NCBI GenBank assembly: GCA_007131945.1
Contig: SLPP01000416.1
Coordinates: 1 to 15,640 of the forward strand
Source: Paracoccaceae bacterium
Lineage (GTDB): Bacteria > Pseudomonadota > Alphaproteobacteria > Rhodobacterales > Rhodobacteraceae
Length of the DNA: 15,640 bases
Reading direction: 5' to 3'
Below are positions 1-8,171 of this stretch, piece by piece (position 1 is the first letter of the stretch; each line of letters opens with the position of its first letter). The position numbers and the translations under genes were made by a program. The notes beneath the pieces were generated by a model. It had not been told where the DNA came from and made no database searches. It saw nothing but the letters and a program-made list of their open reading frames with translations.

Positions 1-2696
1 AAGACCCAGGCCAGCGTGAGGTAGATCACCAGCAGGCAGGCGATGAGCCCCAGAAGCGCGTCGTTGAGGAAGTCGCGCTCCTGCTCGGCGAGGCCGGAAA
101 GCCGCGTGGCGATGCCGAAATCCTCGGCCAGGCGCGGCAGGATCGTGCGACGCAGCTCGTCCATGATCGCGCGGGCGCGGGCGGCATCGTCTTCCGAGAG
201 CGCACCCGAGACGGTGACCAGCGGCACGCCGTTCTCGCGCTGGATCGCCGAAAAGCCCTGCCGCGTCTCCATCCGCACGATGTCGCCCAGCGGCACGTAC
301 TGGCCGCCCGCGCTGCGCAGGAGCGCGGCTTCGAGGAAGTCGGCCGCCCGCTCGGCCTCGGGCAGTTCCACCCGGATCGCGCCCGAACGCATCCCCTCGG
401 GGAAGGTCGCGGCCTCGATCCCGCTGAGCCGGGCGCGCAGTTCGCGCGCCAGCCCGTCGTTGGTGAAACCGAGCGCGCGGCCCTGCGGGGTCAGTTCGAG
501 GATCATTTCCTCCTTGTCATAGGGCAGGCTGTCCTCGAGGCCGGTGATCTCGGGGAAGGGGGCAAGCTGGGTCTTCAGCACCTCGGCCGCGGCCTTGAGC
601 GTCTCGGGATCGGCGCCGAAGAGCTGGATCGAGAGCGAATCGCCCCCCGGCCCCATGCCGAAGCTGCGGAAGCTGATCTCGTCGAGGAGCGGGTGGCGGC
701 GCACCTCGTCCTGCAGGAGCGCGGTGAACTCGAACGAGGAATAGGGACGCAGGTCGGCGTCGATCAGGTCGATCGTGATTGCGCCGAGAAGCTCGGCCGG
801 GCGGTTCGCCGCGCCGGCGAGCGGCCGGCCGGTATTGCCACCCAGCTCGGCCAGCACATGGACCATGGGCCAGGCGCCGTGTTCGGCCTCGAGCCGGGCG
901 GCGACGGCATCGGCGGCGCGCTGCAATTCGCGCAGCTGCGCCAGCGTGTCGGCGCGGGTCGCGTCGGTCGCCATGACGAAATTGCCGGAAAGCGTGCCCT
1001 GTTCGGGCGCGACGAAGAAGCGCCAGACGACGTCGCCGCGGATGAAGTTCGCCGCCTGAAGCGCGAGCAGCAGGACGAGACCCGCCAGCACCGCGTAGCG
1101 CGCGACGATGACCATCCGCATGAAGGGACGGAAGACGCGTTCGCGCATCCAGGCCAGCCCGCGATTGACCTGGCGCGAGGGCCAGTCGTACCAGCGTTCG
1201 CGCGCCGCGCCGATCAGCGCGTGGTGCATGTGGTTGGGCAGGATCAGGAAGCACTCGACCAGCGACATCGCCAGCACCGCGATCACCGTCAGCGGGATGT
1301 CGGCGATCAGGTCCCCGAACCGCCCGCCGACGGCGATCAGCCCGGCGAAGGCGGTGATCGTGGTGATCGAGGCGGCGAAGACCGGCAGCGCCATGCGGGT
1401 GGCGGCGTTCTCGGCGGCGACGGCGGGCGGTTCGCCCAGGTCGCGGAAGCGGTAATCGGCGTGCTCGCCCACGACGATGGCGTCGTCGACGACGATGCCG
1501 AGCGTGATGATCAGGGCGAAGAGCGAGATCATGTTGAAGCTCATGCCGGCGGCGTACATGACCGCTATGGCGGCGAGCATGGCGACGGGTATGCCGGCCG
1601 CGACCCAGAAGGCGGTGCGCGCGTTGAGGAAGAGGAAGAGGAGCAGCACCACGAGCCCGAGCCCGATCGCGCCGTTGCGCAGCAGAAGCTGCAGCCGGCC
1701 CGAGATCAGCTCGGCGCGCGCCTGCACGAGATCGATGCGCACGCCCGCGGGCAGCGTGGCGACGAAATCGGCTGCGATCCGTTCGACCGCGGCCTGGATG
1801 CCGATCGCGTCGCCCGATTGCGAGCGGTCGACGCGCAGGACGATCGCGGGCTCCTCGCCCACCCAGTAGGCGCGCTGCCGGTCGATGCCGCCGGCGCGCA
1901 CCAGGGCAACGTCGCCCAGGGTCAGCGTGGTGCCGTCGGGCCGGGTCCGCAGCGCGATGGCGCCGACCGCCTCGGCGCTGCGCCGCTCGGTCCCGGTGCG
2001 CACGCGCAGCGCCCCGCCGGCCAGTTCGCCCGCCGGGTCGGCGGCGACCGAGGCGGCGATGGCCTGGGCGACCTGCTGCAGGCTCAGGTCGTGCTCGACC
2101 AGCCGCAGCGCCGGCACCTCGACGGTGATCTCGGGCGCGGCGATCCCCTGGATCGTGGTCCGGGTGATGCCGGCCTCGAAGAGCCGCGCGGTGAACTCGT
2201 CGGCGAAGCGGGCGAGCTGTTCGAGCCCGACCGGGCCGGTGATGACCACGTTGCTGACCCGGTCGGCCCAGTTCGAGCGCAGAAGCCGCGGCTCCTCGGC
2301 ATCCTCGGGGAGCGTGCGGACGAGATCGATCGCGTCCTGCACGTCCGAGGCGGCGCGCGCCATGTTCCAGCCGGGATCAAATTCGAGCGTGATGCTGGCG
2401 CGGCCTTCCGAGGCGCGGGCGGAACTGCCGGCGACGCCCTCGACCGCCAGGAGCGCGGGCTCCAACACCTGCACGATGCCCGCGTCCACGTCCTCGGCCC
2501 CCGCGCCCGGCCAGGTGACCGAGACCGTGATGTTGTCGACGACGACGTCGGGGAAGAACTGCGCATGCATCCGCGGCAGCGCCAGGAGACCGGCCGCGAG
2601 CATCAGGATCAGCAGCAGGTTCGCGGCCGTCCGGTGGCGGGTGAAATAGCGGAAGATCCCCAGCGCCGAGACCTGCAGGAGCGCCTTTTTCGCCAC
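1..2696 (-). CDS. RND-family efflux permease (AcrB/HAE1-like), 3' end outside window
   Basis: Inner-membrane proton-driven pump subunit of a tripartite-type efflux system. The frame is open from a GTG at 2696 to the left edge, giving 898 residues. RND permeases are usually about 1,030-1,100 residues, so the last 150 or so (TM9-TM12) are missing. A first membrane segment lies near residues 24-40, followed by a long periplasmic porter region. The TM4 signature reads GIVVDDAIVVGEH, with the adjacent acidic pair of the proton relay at D404/D405 (family knowledge: AcrB D407/D408). TM7 follows, then a second periplasmic region; TM8 is just starting at the edge. The GTG is the first possible start: the stop codon of the adaptor gene (2702-2700) is in the same frame, 3 nt upstream, with a G-rich ribosome site before it. 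The two genes are therefore surely co-transcribed. The substrate cannot be told from sequence; metal efflux is not indicated over drug efflux. Confidence 0.93.
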   Translation of the reverse strand, partial: MAKKALLQVSALGIFRYFTRHRTAANLLLILMLAAGLLALPRMHAQFFPDVVVDNITVSVTWPGAGAEDVDAGIVQVLEPALLAVEGVAGSSARASEGRASITLEFDPGWNMARAASDVQDAIDLVRTLPEDAEEPRLLRSNWADRVSNVVITGPVGLEQLARFADEFTARLFEAGITRTTIQGIAAPEITVEVPALRLVEHDLSLQQVAQAIAASVAADPAGELAGGALRVRTGTERRSAEAVGAIALRTRPDGTTLTLGDVALVRAGGIDRQRAYWVGEEPAIVLRVDRSQSGDAIGIQAAVERIAADFVATLPAGVRIDLVQARAELISGRLQLLLRNGAIGLGLVVLLLFLFLNARTAFWVAAGIPVAMLAAIAVMYAAGMSFNMISLFALIITLGIVVDDAIVVGEHADYRFRDLGEPPAVAAENAATRMALPVFAASITTITAFAGLIAVGGRFGDLIADIPLTVIAVLAMSLVECFLILPNHMHHALIGAARERWYDWPSRQVNRGLAWMRERVFRPFMRMVIVARYAVLAGLVLLLALQAANFIRGDVVWRFFVAPEQGTLSGNFVMATDATRADTLAQLRELQRAADAVAARLEAEHGAWPMVHVLAELGGNTGRPLAGAANRPAELLGAITIDLIDADLRPYSSFEFTALLQDEVRRHPLLDEISFRSFGMGPGGDSLSIQLFGADPETLKAAAEVLKTQLAPFPEITGLEDSLPYDKEEMILELTPQGRALGFTNDGLARELRARLSGIEAATFPEGMRSGAIRVELPEAERAADFLEAALLRSAGGQYVPLGDIVRMETRQGFSAIQRENGVPLVTVSGALSEDDAARARAIMDELRRTILPRLAEDFGIATRLSGLAEQERDFLNDALLGLIACLLVIYLTLAWV

Positions 2697-2699
2697 GGC

Positions 2700-4160
2700 T
2701 CAGCCCCCGCGCCCGCCCCGGTCCAGCCGCTCGATCAGCTGGGCGGGCACTTCGTCGGCCTCGAGCTGGTCGAGGATCCGGCTGCGCACCTGGTCGGGCA
2801 GGAAGGCATTGGCATGCACCTGCGCGATCAGCGCCGCGCGCCGCGCCGGATCGAGCGTCACCATCGCCGGCGCGTCCGGCACCGCAGCGGCCTCGTCGCG
2901 TTGCGGCCGGATGCGGATGCCGGCGCCCAGAAGCGGCGTGCGCGCGGCGACGATCTCGCGCCCGTTGAGCCCGTGGGCGCGGATGAGCACCATGTCGCCC
3001 TGCCGGCGGAGCAGCTCGACCCGGCCTTCCTCCAGCCGGTCGTCCTCGCCCAGCACCAGGACTCCGCCCGCGGCATCGACGGCGGTGGCCGGCACCAGCG
3101 CAACGCCCTGCAGCGCCGGCTCGGCGATGCGCACGGTGATGAAGTCGCCCGGCCGGAAGCCGCGCGGGGCGAGAAGCTCGGCATAGACCAGCCGCCCGGT
3201 CTGCCCCTCGCCGACGGCGGGGCTGGCGCGGGCGAGCCGCAGCGGCGACGCGATCTCGTGCCCGCCGAGATCGAGCGCGGCCTCGCCCGGCGCCGGGATC
3301 AGCGCGCCGGCGTCGTCCAGCAGCCGCAGGTACTGCGCGGTCGAGAGGCGGAAGGCCACATCCAGCGCGTCGGGGTCGATGACCCGGGCGAGGCGTTCGT
3401 TGACGCCGACCAGCCCGCCCTCGACCACGGCGACATCGCTGAGCACGCCGTCGAAACCGGCGACGATCTCGGTCTCGGCGAGGCGCCGCTCGGCCTCGGC
3501 CAGCGTGATCCGCTGGCGTTCGAGCGCGGTCTCGGCGGCCTCCAGCCGCGCCTCGGCCTGCGCCTCGGCCTGGGCGCGGGTGATGACCGCGGCGCGGGCG
3601 GCGGCGAAGGCAAGCTCGGCTTCCTCGATCGCGGCTTCGGTGGCGACCCCGCGTTCCTGCAGCGTCCGGCGGCGCTCGTAGGCGCGGCGGCGCAGATCGG
3701 CCTGGGCCTCGGCCTCGGCCAGGTCGGCGCGGGCAAGGTCGAGACTGCGGCCCGCGTCGCGCAACTCGGCCTCTGCGCGGCGCAGATCGGCGGCGGCCAG
3801 GTCGCGCGCGGCGAGCGCATCGGCGGGGTCGAGCCGGATCAGCACCTGCCCGGCGCGGACCGGGGCACCGTTCTCGACGCCCGGCGCGATCTCGACAACG
3901 CGACCCGCAAAGGGCGCGCGCAGTTCCAGCATGCGGCGGGCGCGCACCTCGCCGAAGGCGGCAAGCTCGGGGGCGATCTCGCCGGGCTGGATGGTGACGA
4001 CGCGGGCGGTGAAGATCCGCTCGCGCGCCATCGGCGCGGCCCGCTCCGCCGCGGCGCGTTCCTCCAGCGCGCCGCGCACCGTGACGGCGGCGAGCCCCAG
4101 CAGGCCAAGCGCCACAGCCGCCAGAAGGACGGCGAGAAGGCTGCGGGTGAGGAAACGCAT
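2700..4160 (-). CDS. RND efflux periplasmic adaptor (membrane fusion protein, HlyD/AcrA-like)
   Basis: Periplasmic adaptor linking the downstream RND permease to an outer-membrane channel. It has 486 residues. An N-terminal membrane anchor covers about residues 7-28, with no lipobox cysteine, so it is probably a signal anchor rather than a lipoprotein. The first half of the barrel-sandwich (lipoyl-like) domain is at about 78-112, with the motif APFAGRVVEIAPGVENGAPV. A long alpha-hairpin coiled coil rich in Ala/Glu/Arg runs from 113 to 230. The second lipoyl half is at 231-262 (GFDGVLSDVAVVEGGLVGVN), and the beta-barrel and membrane-proximal parts at about 265-420. A helical tail at 436-480 goes beyond the usual end of the family. 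The permease GTG begins 3 nt after its stop, so translation is likely coupled. The upstream gap to moaB is 77 bp, with no clear promoter, so read-through from moaB is possible. Confidence 0.92.
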   Translation of the reverse strand: MRFLTRSLLAVLLAAVALGLLGLAAVTVRGALEERAAAERAAPMARERIFTARVVTIQPGEIAPELAAFGEVRARRMLELRAPFAGRVVEIAPGVENGAPVRAGQVLIRLDPADALAARDLAAADLRRAEAELRDAGRSLDLARADLAEAEAQADLRRRAYERRRTLQERGVATEAAIEEAELAFAAARAAVITRAQAEAQAEARLEAAETALERQRITLAEAERRLAETEIVAGFDGVLSDVAVVEGGLVGVNERLARVIDPDALDVAFRLSTAQYLRLLDDAGALIPAPGEAALDLGGHEIASPLRLARASPAVGEGQTGRLVYAELLAPRGFRPGDFITVRIAEPALQGVALVPATAVDAAGGVLVLGEDDRLEEGRVELLRRQGDMVLIRAHGLNGREIVAARTPLLGAGIRIRPQRDEAAAVPDAPAMVTLDPARRAALIAQVHANAFLPDQVRSRILDQLEADEVPAQLIERLDRGGRGG

Positions 4161-4237
4161 GGCTCGGTGTCTCTGGCTAGGTGCAAGCGGATACGTGGCG
4201 CGCGGCGGAACGGTTCACGGTTGCACGTCGCGCCGTG

Positions 4238-4795
4238 TCATTTCCGTCGCATGTGCTCGTCGAGCCGCGGCATGATCTCGACGAAGTTGCAGGGACGGTG
4301 GCGGTAGTCGAACTGCGGCGCCAGGATCTCGTCCCAGGCGTCGCGGCAGGCGCCGGGGCTGCCGGGCAGCGCGAAGAGGTAGGTGCCGCCGGCGACGCCG
4401 GCGCAGGCGCGCGACTGGATCGCCGAGGTGCCGATCTTCGCGGCCGAGACCAGCGTGAAGAGCACGGCGAAGGCGTCGATCTCCTTCTCGTAGACATCCC
4501 GGTGCGCCTCGACGGTGACATCGCGGCCGGTGAGCCCCGTTCCGCCAGTCGAGAGCACCGCGTCGATCCCCGGATCGCCGATCCAGGCGCGCAATTGCGC
4601 GGCGATGGCGTCGCGCTCGTCGCGCACCAGCGCGCGGGCGGCCAGCAGGTGGCCGGCGCCGGTGATCCGCTCGACCAGCGTGTCGCCGGAGCGGTCGTCG
4701 GCCTCTGCGCGCGTGTCCGAGACGGTCAGCACGGCGAAGCGGACGGGCAGGAAGTCGCGGCTCTCGTCGAAGCGGCGGGGCAGGTCGAAGGTCAT
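4238..4795 (-). CDS. moaB: Molybdenum cofactor biosynthesis protein MoaB
   Basis: Cytoplasmic molybdopterin-binding protein of the MoaB/MogA family, 185 residues, acting around molybdopterin adenylylation or molybdenum insertion. The conserved STGGTGLTGRDVT block is at residues 82-94, IGTSAIQSRACAGVAGGTYL at 121-140, and the FALPGSPGAC motif at 141-150; all are hallmark MoaB/MogA sites. The length and the short N-terminal extension fit MoaB rather than the larger MoeA. The ATG (4795-4793) overlaps the uracil-DNA glycosylase stop as ATGA, so the two genes are translationally coupled. An in-frame extension to 5545 is open but crosses the glycosylase gene in another frame and has no conserved content. 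Whether it acts as MoaB or takes the MogA adenylyltransferase role is not decided by sequence alone. Confidence 0.94.
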   Translation of the reverse strand: MTFDLPRRFDESRDFLPVRFAVLTVSDTRAEADDRSGDTLVERITGAGHLLAARALVRDERDAIAAQLRAWIGDPGIDAVLSTGGTGLTGRDVTVEAHRDVYEKEIDAFAVLFTLVSAAKIGTSAIQSRACAGVAGGTYLFALPGSPGACRDAWDEILAPQFDYRHRPCNFVEIMPRLDEHMRRK

Positions 4796-5589
4796 GAAAG
4801 GTTCCTCAGCCGGGCCTTGAGCTCCAGAAGATCGGCCCAGACCTCGCGCTTGTTCTCGGGCGAACGCAACAGGTTCGCGGGATGCAGCGTCGGCAGGCAG
4901 GGGCGTCCCAGCGCCTCGGTCCACTGGCCGCGCAGGCGCATGATCCCCCGCCGGCCGAGAACCGCCTGGCAGGCGGTATTGCCCAGAAGCACGATCAGGT
5001 CCGGGTCGGCAAGTTCGACATGGCGGACCAGGAAGGGCCGCAGCATGGCCAGTTCCTCGGCCGTCGGCTCGCGGTTGCCGGGCGGGCGCCAAGGCACGGC
5101 GTTGGTGATGTAGAGCGCGTGCTCGGCATCGGGGCCGGCGCGGGAGAGCCCGATGGCGGTGAACATCCGGTCCAGAAGCTGCCCGGCGGCGCCGACGAAG
5201 GGCAGGCCGCGCTGGTCCTCCTCGCGCCCCGGCCCCTCGCCGATCAGCATGACGCGGGCAGCGGGGTTGCCATCGGCGAAGACCGTGTTGCGCGCGCCCT
5301 TGCGCAACTCGCAATGCGGATAGGCGGCCAGCGCCGCGGCGAGCGCCGGCAGATCGGCGGCGGCGGCGGCCATCGCCGCGGCCGCGGCGACGGGGTCGGT
5401 CGCGGGAACGGCGACCGACGACGCGACGCCGGGCGGCGCGCCCGCGGCAGGTCGCGGGGCGGCGGCGGGTTCGGGCGGCGATGCGGCGAAGCGGTCGATC
5501 GGCGCGTCGCCGATCGCCTCGGTCGCGCCGAGTTCGACCTGCCATTCGAGAAGCGCGCGCGCGAGGTGCCAGTCCATGCCTGCGGTCAT
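4792..5589 (-). CDS. Uracil-DNA glycosylase, family 4-like, lacking most iron-sulfur cysteines
   Basis: DNA-repair enzyme that removes uracil from DNA, 265 residues. An N-terminal helix ([17 protein letters not shown]) is followed by a Pro/Ala-rich linker at about 35-75 and then the glycosylase fold. Motif 1 is [20 protein letters not shown] (117-136), typical of family 4; [15 protein letters not shown] is at 161-175, the core strand [15 protein letters not shown] at 198-212, and the late motif LHPANLLR at 235-242. Family 4 enzymes carry four Fe-S cysteines. By alignment to the family pattern only C93 remains, while the other three positions hold Y90, W167 and M182. A second possible start is M5 (5577), which matches the usual MDWH... 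beginning of relatives; neither start has a good ribosome site. The gene is divergent from pyrB across 120 bp and overlaps moaB by 4 nt. Confidence 0.9.
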   Translation of the reverse strand: MTAGMDWHLARALLEWQVELGATEAIGDAPIDRFAASPPEPAAAPRPAAGAPPGVASSVAVPATDPVAAAAAMAAAAADLPALAAALAAYPHCELRKGARNTVFADGNPAARVMLIGEGPGREEDQRGLPFVGAAGQLLDRMFTAIGLSRAGPDAEHALYITNAVPWRPPGNREPTAEELAMLRPFLVRHVELADPDLIVLLGNTACQAVLGRRGIMRLRGQWTEALGRPCLPTLHPANLLRSPENKREVWADLLELKARLRNLS

Positions 5590-5655
5590 GGCGGGAATCT
5601 ACGCCATCGCCGCGCGGGGGGGAATGGCTCGCGCGCCGCTCGCACCGCTTTGTGC

Positions 5656-5683
5656 TTGCCGCGCCGCGCCGTGCTTTCTATAC
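5656..5683 (+). promoter_or_regulatory. Probable sigma-70 promoter of pyrB
   Basis: A TTGCCG box at 5656-5661 and CTATAC at 5678-5683 are separated by 16 bp, in a short relatively AT-rich stretch of an otherwise very GC-rich divergent gap. Transcription would begin near 5690, giving a leader of about 20 nt that holds the ribosome site GGAG at 5700-5703, 6 nt before the pyrB ATG. There is no room for a leader-peptide or attenuator. The prediction rests on sequence alone. Confidence 0.5.
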
Positions 5684-5709
5684 CGCGCCACAGCGATGCG
5701 GAGCCGCCG

Positions 5710-6669
5710 ATGAGTTTCACCCAGCGCCATCTACTCGGGATCGAGCCCCTGCATCCTCTTGAGATCACGCAGCTTCTGGACCTCGCCGAGACCTATGTCG
5801 AGCTCAACCGCTCGACCGCGAAACATGCCGCGGTGCTCGCCGGGCTGACGCAGATCAACATGTTCTTCGAGGCCTCGACGCGCACCCAAGCCTCGTTCGA
5901 GCTGGCCGGCAAGCGGCTGGGGGCGGACGTGATGAACATGCAGGTCGGCCATTCGAGCGTGAAGAAGGGCGAGACGCTGATCGACACGGCGCTGACGCTG
6001 AACGCGATGCACCCCGATCTTCTGGTCGTGCGGCACCCCAGCTCGGGTGCGGTCAACCTCCTGTCGGAAAAGGTCAATTGCGCGGTGCTCAACGCCGGCG
6101 ACGGGCGCCACGAGCATCCGACACAAGCGCTGCTGGACGCGCTGACAATCCGCCGCAAGAAGGGGCGGCTGCATCGGCTGGTGGTTGCCATCTGCGGCGA
6201 TATCGCGCATAGCCGGGTTGCCCGCAGCAACCTGTTATTGCTGGGCAAGATGGAGAACCGGGTGCGCCTTGTCGGGCCGCCGACGCTGATGCCGGCGGGG
6301 GTCGCCGAATTCGGCTGCGAGGTCTTCGACGACATGGCAGCCGGGCTCGAAGGCGCCGATGTGGTGATGATGCTGCGCCTGCAGAAGGAGCGGATGGACG
6401 GCGCCTTCATCCCCTCCGAGCGCGAATTCTTCCACCGCTACGGGCTTGATTCCGAGAAGCTCTCCCGCGCCAGGCCGGATGCGATCGTGATGCATCCGGG
6501 GCCGATGAACCGCGGCGTCGAGATCGACGGTCTGATTGCCGACGACATCAACCGCTCGGTCATCCAGGAGCAGGTCGAGATGGGCGTCGCGGTGCGCATG
6601 GCGGCGATGGACCTGCTGGCGCAGAACCTGCGGCGCGACCGGCTGAAGGCGGCGCTGCGCGAGGCCTGA
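5710..6669 (+). CDS. pyrB: Aspartate carbamoyltransferase catalytic subunit
   Basis: Second step of pyrimidine synthesis: carbamoyl phosphate plus L-aspartate gives N-carbamoyl-aspartate. It has 319 residues, normal for the catalytic chain. The carbamoyl-phosphate binding motif is FFEASTRTQ at 52-60 (usually STRTR; the Gln variant is, as I recall, common in alphaproteobacteria). The mobile-loop lysine region SSVKKGET is at 82-89, RHPSSGAVN at 108-116, HPTQALLD at 136-143, the aspartate-binding RLQ at 223-225 and the [12 protein letters not shown] block at 261-272. The start ATG has GGAG 6 nt upstream. No regulatory subunit gene (pyrI) is present, and pyrC, which I recall often following pyrB in this group, is not here; the next gene is a permease. 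It may assemble with an inactive dihydroorotase partner encoded elsewhere. Confidence 0.97.
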   Translation: MSFTQRHLLGIEPLHPLEITQLLDLAETYVELNRSTAKHAAVLAGLTQINMFFEASTRTQASFELAGKRLGADVMNMQVGHSSVKKGETLIDTALTLNAMHPDLLVVRHPSSGAVNLLSEKVNCAVLNAGDGRHEHPTQALLDALTIRRKKGRLHRLVVAICGDIAHSRVARSNLLLLGKMENRVRLVGPPTLMPAGVAEFGCEVFDDMAAGLEGADVVMMLRLQKERMDGAFIPSEREFFHRYGLDSEKLSRARPDAIVMHPGPMNRGVEIDGLIADDINRSVIQEQVEMGVAVRMAAMDLLAQNLRRDRLKAALREA

Positions 6670-6698
6670 GGGCAACCGGGAATGGCGTCCGTGCCGCA

Positions 6699-6731
6699 TC
6701 GGTATCGCGTCGGTATGGCGTCGGTATCGCT
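6699..6731 (+). repeat. Three tandem 11-bp repeats (TCGGTATSGCG)
   Basis: Units at 6699-6709, 6710-6720 and 6721-6731 read TCGGTATCGCG, TCGGTATGGCG and TCGGTATCGCT. They begin 30 bp after the pyrB stop and end 186 bp before the next start codon. An 11-bp period places the same face of each unit about one helical turn apart, which would suit cooperative binding of a regulator; slippage is the simpler explanation. A more degenerate fourth unit may precede them. Confidence 0.75.
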
Positions 6732-6800
6732 TCATGACCCTACGCGCGCTGCACCGGCGCCGCGCGCAACGCCCGGCCAGCCGCGCCCGCGCCGCCCGCG

Positions 6801-6883
6801 GCCCGACGCGCGGACGGTTGCACCGCGGGTGGAGCCTGACGCGGGGCGGGAGAGTGCCCGTCCCCCCGCCCGCCGCGCCCGAC
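6801..6883 (+). repeat. Two-hairpin intergenic element, copy A (possible structured RNA)
   Basis: Related to copy B at 8172-8252: 41 of 47 bases match outside the variable first hairpin, counting 6801-6820 and 6834-6860. Hairpin 1 pairs 6816-6824 with 6828-6836 (GGUUGCACC/GGUGGAGCC, one G-G mismatch). The linker is UGACGCG. Hairpin 2 pairs 6844-6848 with 6855-6859 (GGGCG/UGCCC) around a GGAGAG loop. The decamer CGCGCCCGAC follows at 6874-6883, exactly 14 nt after hairpin 2, as in copy B. A GC hairpin (6780-6785/6797-6802) immediately precedes it. It lies between pyrB and the permease; a further stem (6890-6894/6902-6906) abuts the permease ribosome site. Strand is given for the orientation upstream of the permease, which is an assumption. 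Confidence 0.6.
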
Positions 6884-6917
6884 ATGTCGCGGTCCGGCGG
6901 CGACCGGGGCCGGGCCG

Positions 6918-8033
6918 GTGAACGGGCCGCTCCGGCGGCTTGCGGCGCGGCTTGCGCGCGACTGGTTGCTCGGCGCGCTCGTCGCGGTTCTGCCGGTCAT
7001 GATCTGGCTCGCGCCGATGCCGGTGGCCGGGCTTGCCCATCTCGTCGACTGGAATACGATCGCGGCGCTCGCCGGGCTGATGGTGCTGAGCCGGGGGCTC
7101 GAGGTCTCCGGGCTGATCGACCGCGCCGGGCGCCTGGTGCTGGCCCGGCTGCGCAGCCCGCGCGGCTTGGCCGTGGCTCTGGTGCTCTTCGCCGCGGGGC
7201 TCTCGGCAGTGGTCACCAACGATGTCGCGCTCTTCGTCACCGTGCCCTTGACCCTGGGGCTGGCGCGCCGGGTGGTTCTGCCGGTGGGTCGGCTGGTGAT
7301 CTTCCAGGCGCTGGCGGTGAACGCGGGCTCGGCGCTCACGCCGGTCGGCAACCCGCAGAACCTCTATCTGTGGCAGGTCTCGGGCGCGGGGTTCGTGGAA
7401 TTCGCGCTGGCCATGCTGCCGATCTCGGCGGCGATGCTGGCGCTCGTGCTGGCGCTGGTGCCGCTGGGCTTCGGCGCGGACCGGCTGGCGCTGACCGCCG
7501 AGCCGAGCCCCCTGCCCCTGAAGCGCGGCCTGATGACGCTGTCGCTCGCCGCCTATCCGGTCTTCCTCATGGCGGTGAACGCGGGGCTTGCCGAGGCCGC
7601 CGCGGTCCTGGTGCTCGCGGTCTATGCGCTCGCCTTCCGGCCCGTGCTGCGCGGGCTCGACTGGGGGCTGCTCGTCGTCTTCGTGCTGATGTTCGTCAAT
7701 CTCGGGCTGCTCGGGCGGATCCCGACCGTCGGCGCGTCGGTTGCGGCCTGGATGGACGGGCCGATGGCCGCCTTCGCGCTGGGCGCGGGCCTGTCGCAGG
7801 TCATGTCGAACGTGCCCGCGGCCATCTTCCTTGCCCCCTTCACCGAGGACTGGCGGGCGCTCGCCTGGGGGGTCAACGCCGGCGGCTTCGGCCTCGCCAT
7901 CGGCTCGCTCGCCAACCTGATCGCCCTGCGCCTGGCGCCCTTTCCGGGGATCTGGCGCGCGTTCCACCTCTGGTCGCTGCCGATGCTCGCCGCCTCGGTG
8001 CTGGCCGGCGCGGTGCTCCTGCGCCTGGTCTGA
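6918..8033 (+). CDS. ArsB/SLC13-superfamily permease (YbiR-like anion/ion transporter)
   Basis: Inner-membrane secondary transporter of the ion transporter superfamily, 371 residues, shorter than ArsB (about 430). About ten hydrophobic segments are visible. The family's two inverted halves each show a re-entrant motif: AVVTNDVALFVTVPLTL at 97-113 with GSALTPVGNPQNLYLW at 137-152, and SQVMSNVPAAIFLAPF at 293-308 with NAGGFGLAIGSLANLIA at 320-336. These Asn-rich hairpins bind ion and substrate in relatives. The start is GTG at 6918, preceded by GGGG at 6906-6909; no better start lies downstream. Substrate is unknown: inorganic anion (arsenite, sulfate, dicarboxylate) or Na+-coupled transport are all possible. 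It has no arsR or arsC neighbour, so an arsenic role is not supported. It is flanked on both sides by the paired intergenic element and faces a chromate transporter. Confidence 0.85.
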   Translation: MNGPLRRLAARLARDWLLGALVAVLPVMIWLAPMPVAGLAHLVDWNTIAALAGLMVLSRGLEVSGLIDRAGRLVLARLRSPRGLAVALVLFAAGLSAVVTNDVALFVTVPLTLGLARRVVLPVGRLVIFQALAVNAGSALTPVGNPQNLYLWQVSGAGFVEFALAMLPISAAMLALVLALVPLGFGADRLALTAEPSPLPLKRGLMTLSLAAYPVFLMAVNAGLAEAAAVLVLAVYALAFRPVLRGLDWGLLVVFVLMFVNLGLLGRIPTVGASVAAWMDGPMAAFALGAGLSQVMSNVPAAIFLAPFTEDWRALAWGVNAGGFGLAIGSLANLIALRLAPFPGIWRAFHLWSLPMLAASVLAGAVLLRLV

Positions 8034-8137
8034 CGCCGCGGCCCGGCGCGGGCCCGCAACGCCCTGGCGCGACGCCTAGGCGGCGGCGGAGGGCGCGCCG
8101 CCACGGCCCGGCATCACGCCAAGCCCGCGCGCAGCAC

Positions 8138-8170
8138 GGGGGGGGGCCGGGGGGCAGCGGCCCCCGGCCC
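8138..8170. terminator. Strong GC hairpin in the convergent gap (candidate terminator)
   Basis: A run of nine G (8138-8146) leads into a perfect 10-bp stem, 8144-8153 pairing with 8161-8170 (GGGCCGGGGG/CCCCCGGCCC), with a 7-nt loop. Another stem lies upstream at 8079-8085/8096-8102 (GGCGGCG/CGCCGCC). The position between two converging genes suits a shared terminator, but there is no T-tract on either side, so classical intrinsic termination is not shown. Confidence 0.4.
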
Positions 8171-8171
8171 G

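Noticed and set aside
4216..4226. CACGGTTGCAC in the moaB-adaptor gap, resembling hairpin 1 of copy A
   Set aside because: Only about ten bases match; the linker, second hairpin and decamer are absent, so it is not a third copy.
693..4307. 1,204-codon open frame on the plus strand
   Set aside because: It is antisense to the RND permease and adaptor genes, has Arg/Asp/Gly-rich composition with no motif, and reflects the very high GC content that removes stop codons.
4797..5545. In-frame N-terminal extension of moaB
   Set aside because: It overlaps the glycosylase in another frame with Arg-rich sequence; the ATGA junction and family length support the start at 4795.
4882..5709. Long upstream in-frame extension of pyrB
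   Set aside because: The extension crosses the glycosylase gene antisense, is low complexity, and the family start matches the ATG at 5710 with its own ribosome site and promoter.
5860..5890. STRTQ instead of STRTR in PyrB
   Set aside because: The variant is, as far as I recall, usual in alphaproteobacterial enzymes, and all other active-site motifs are intact, so it is not a sign of inactivation.
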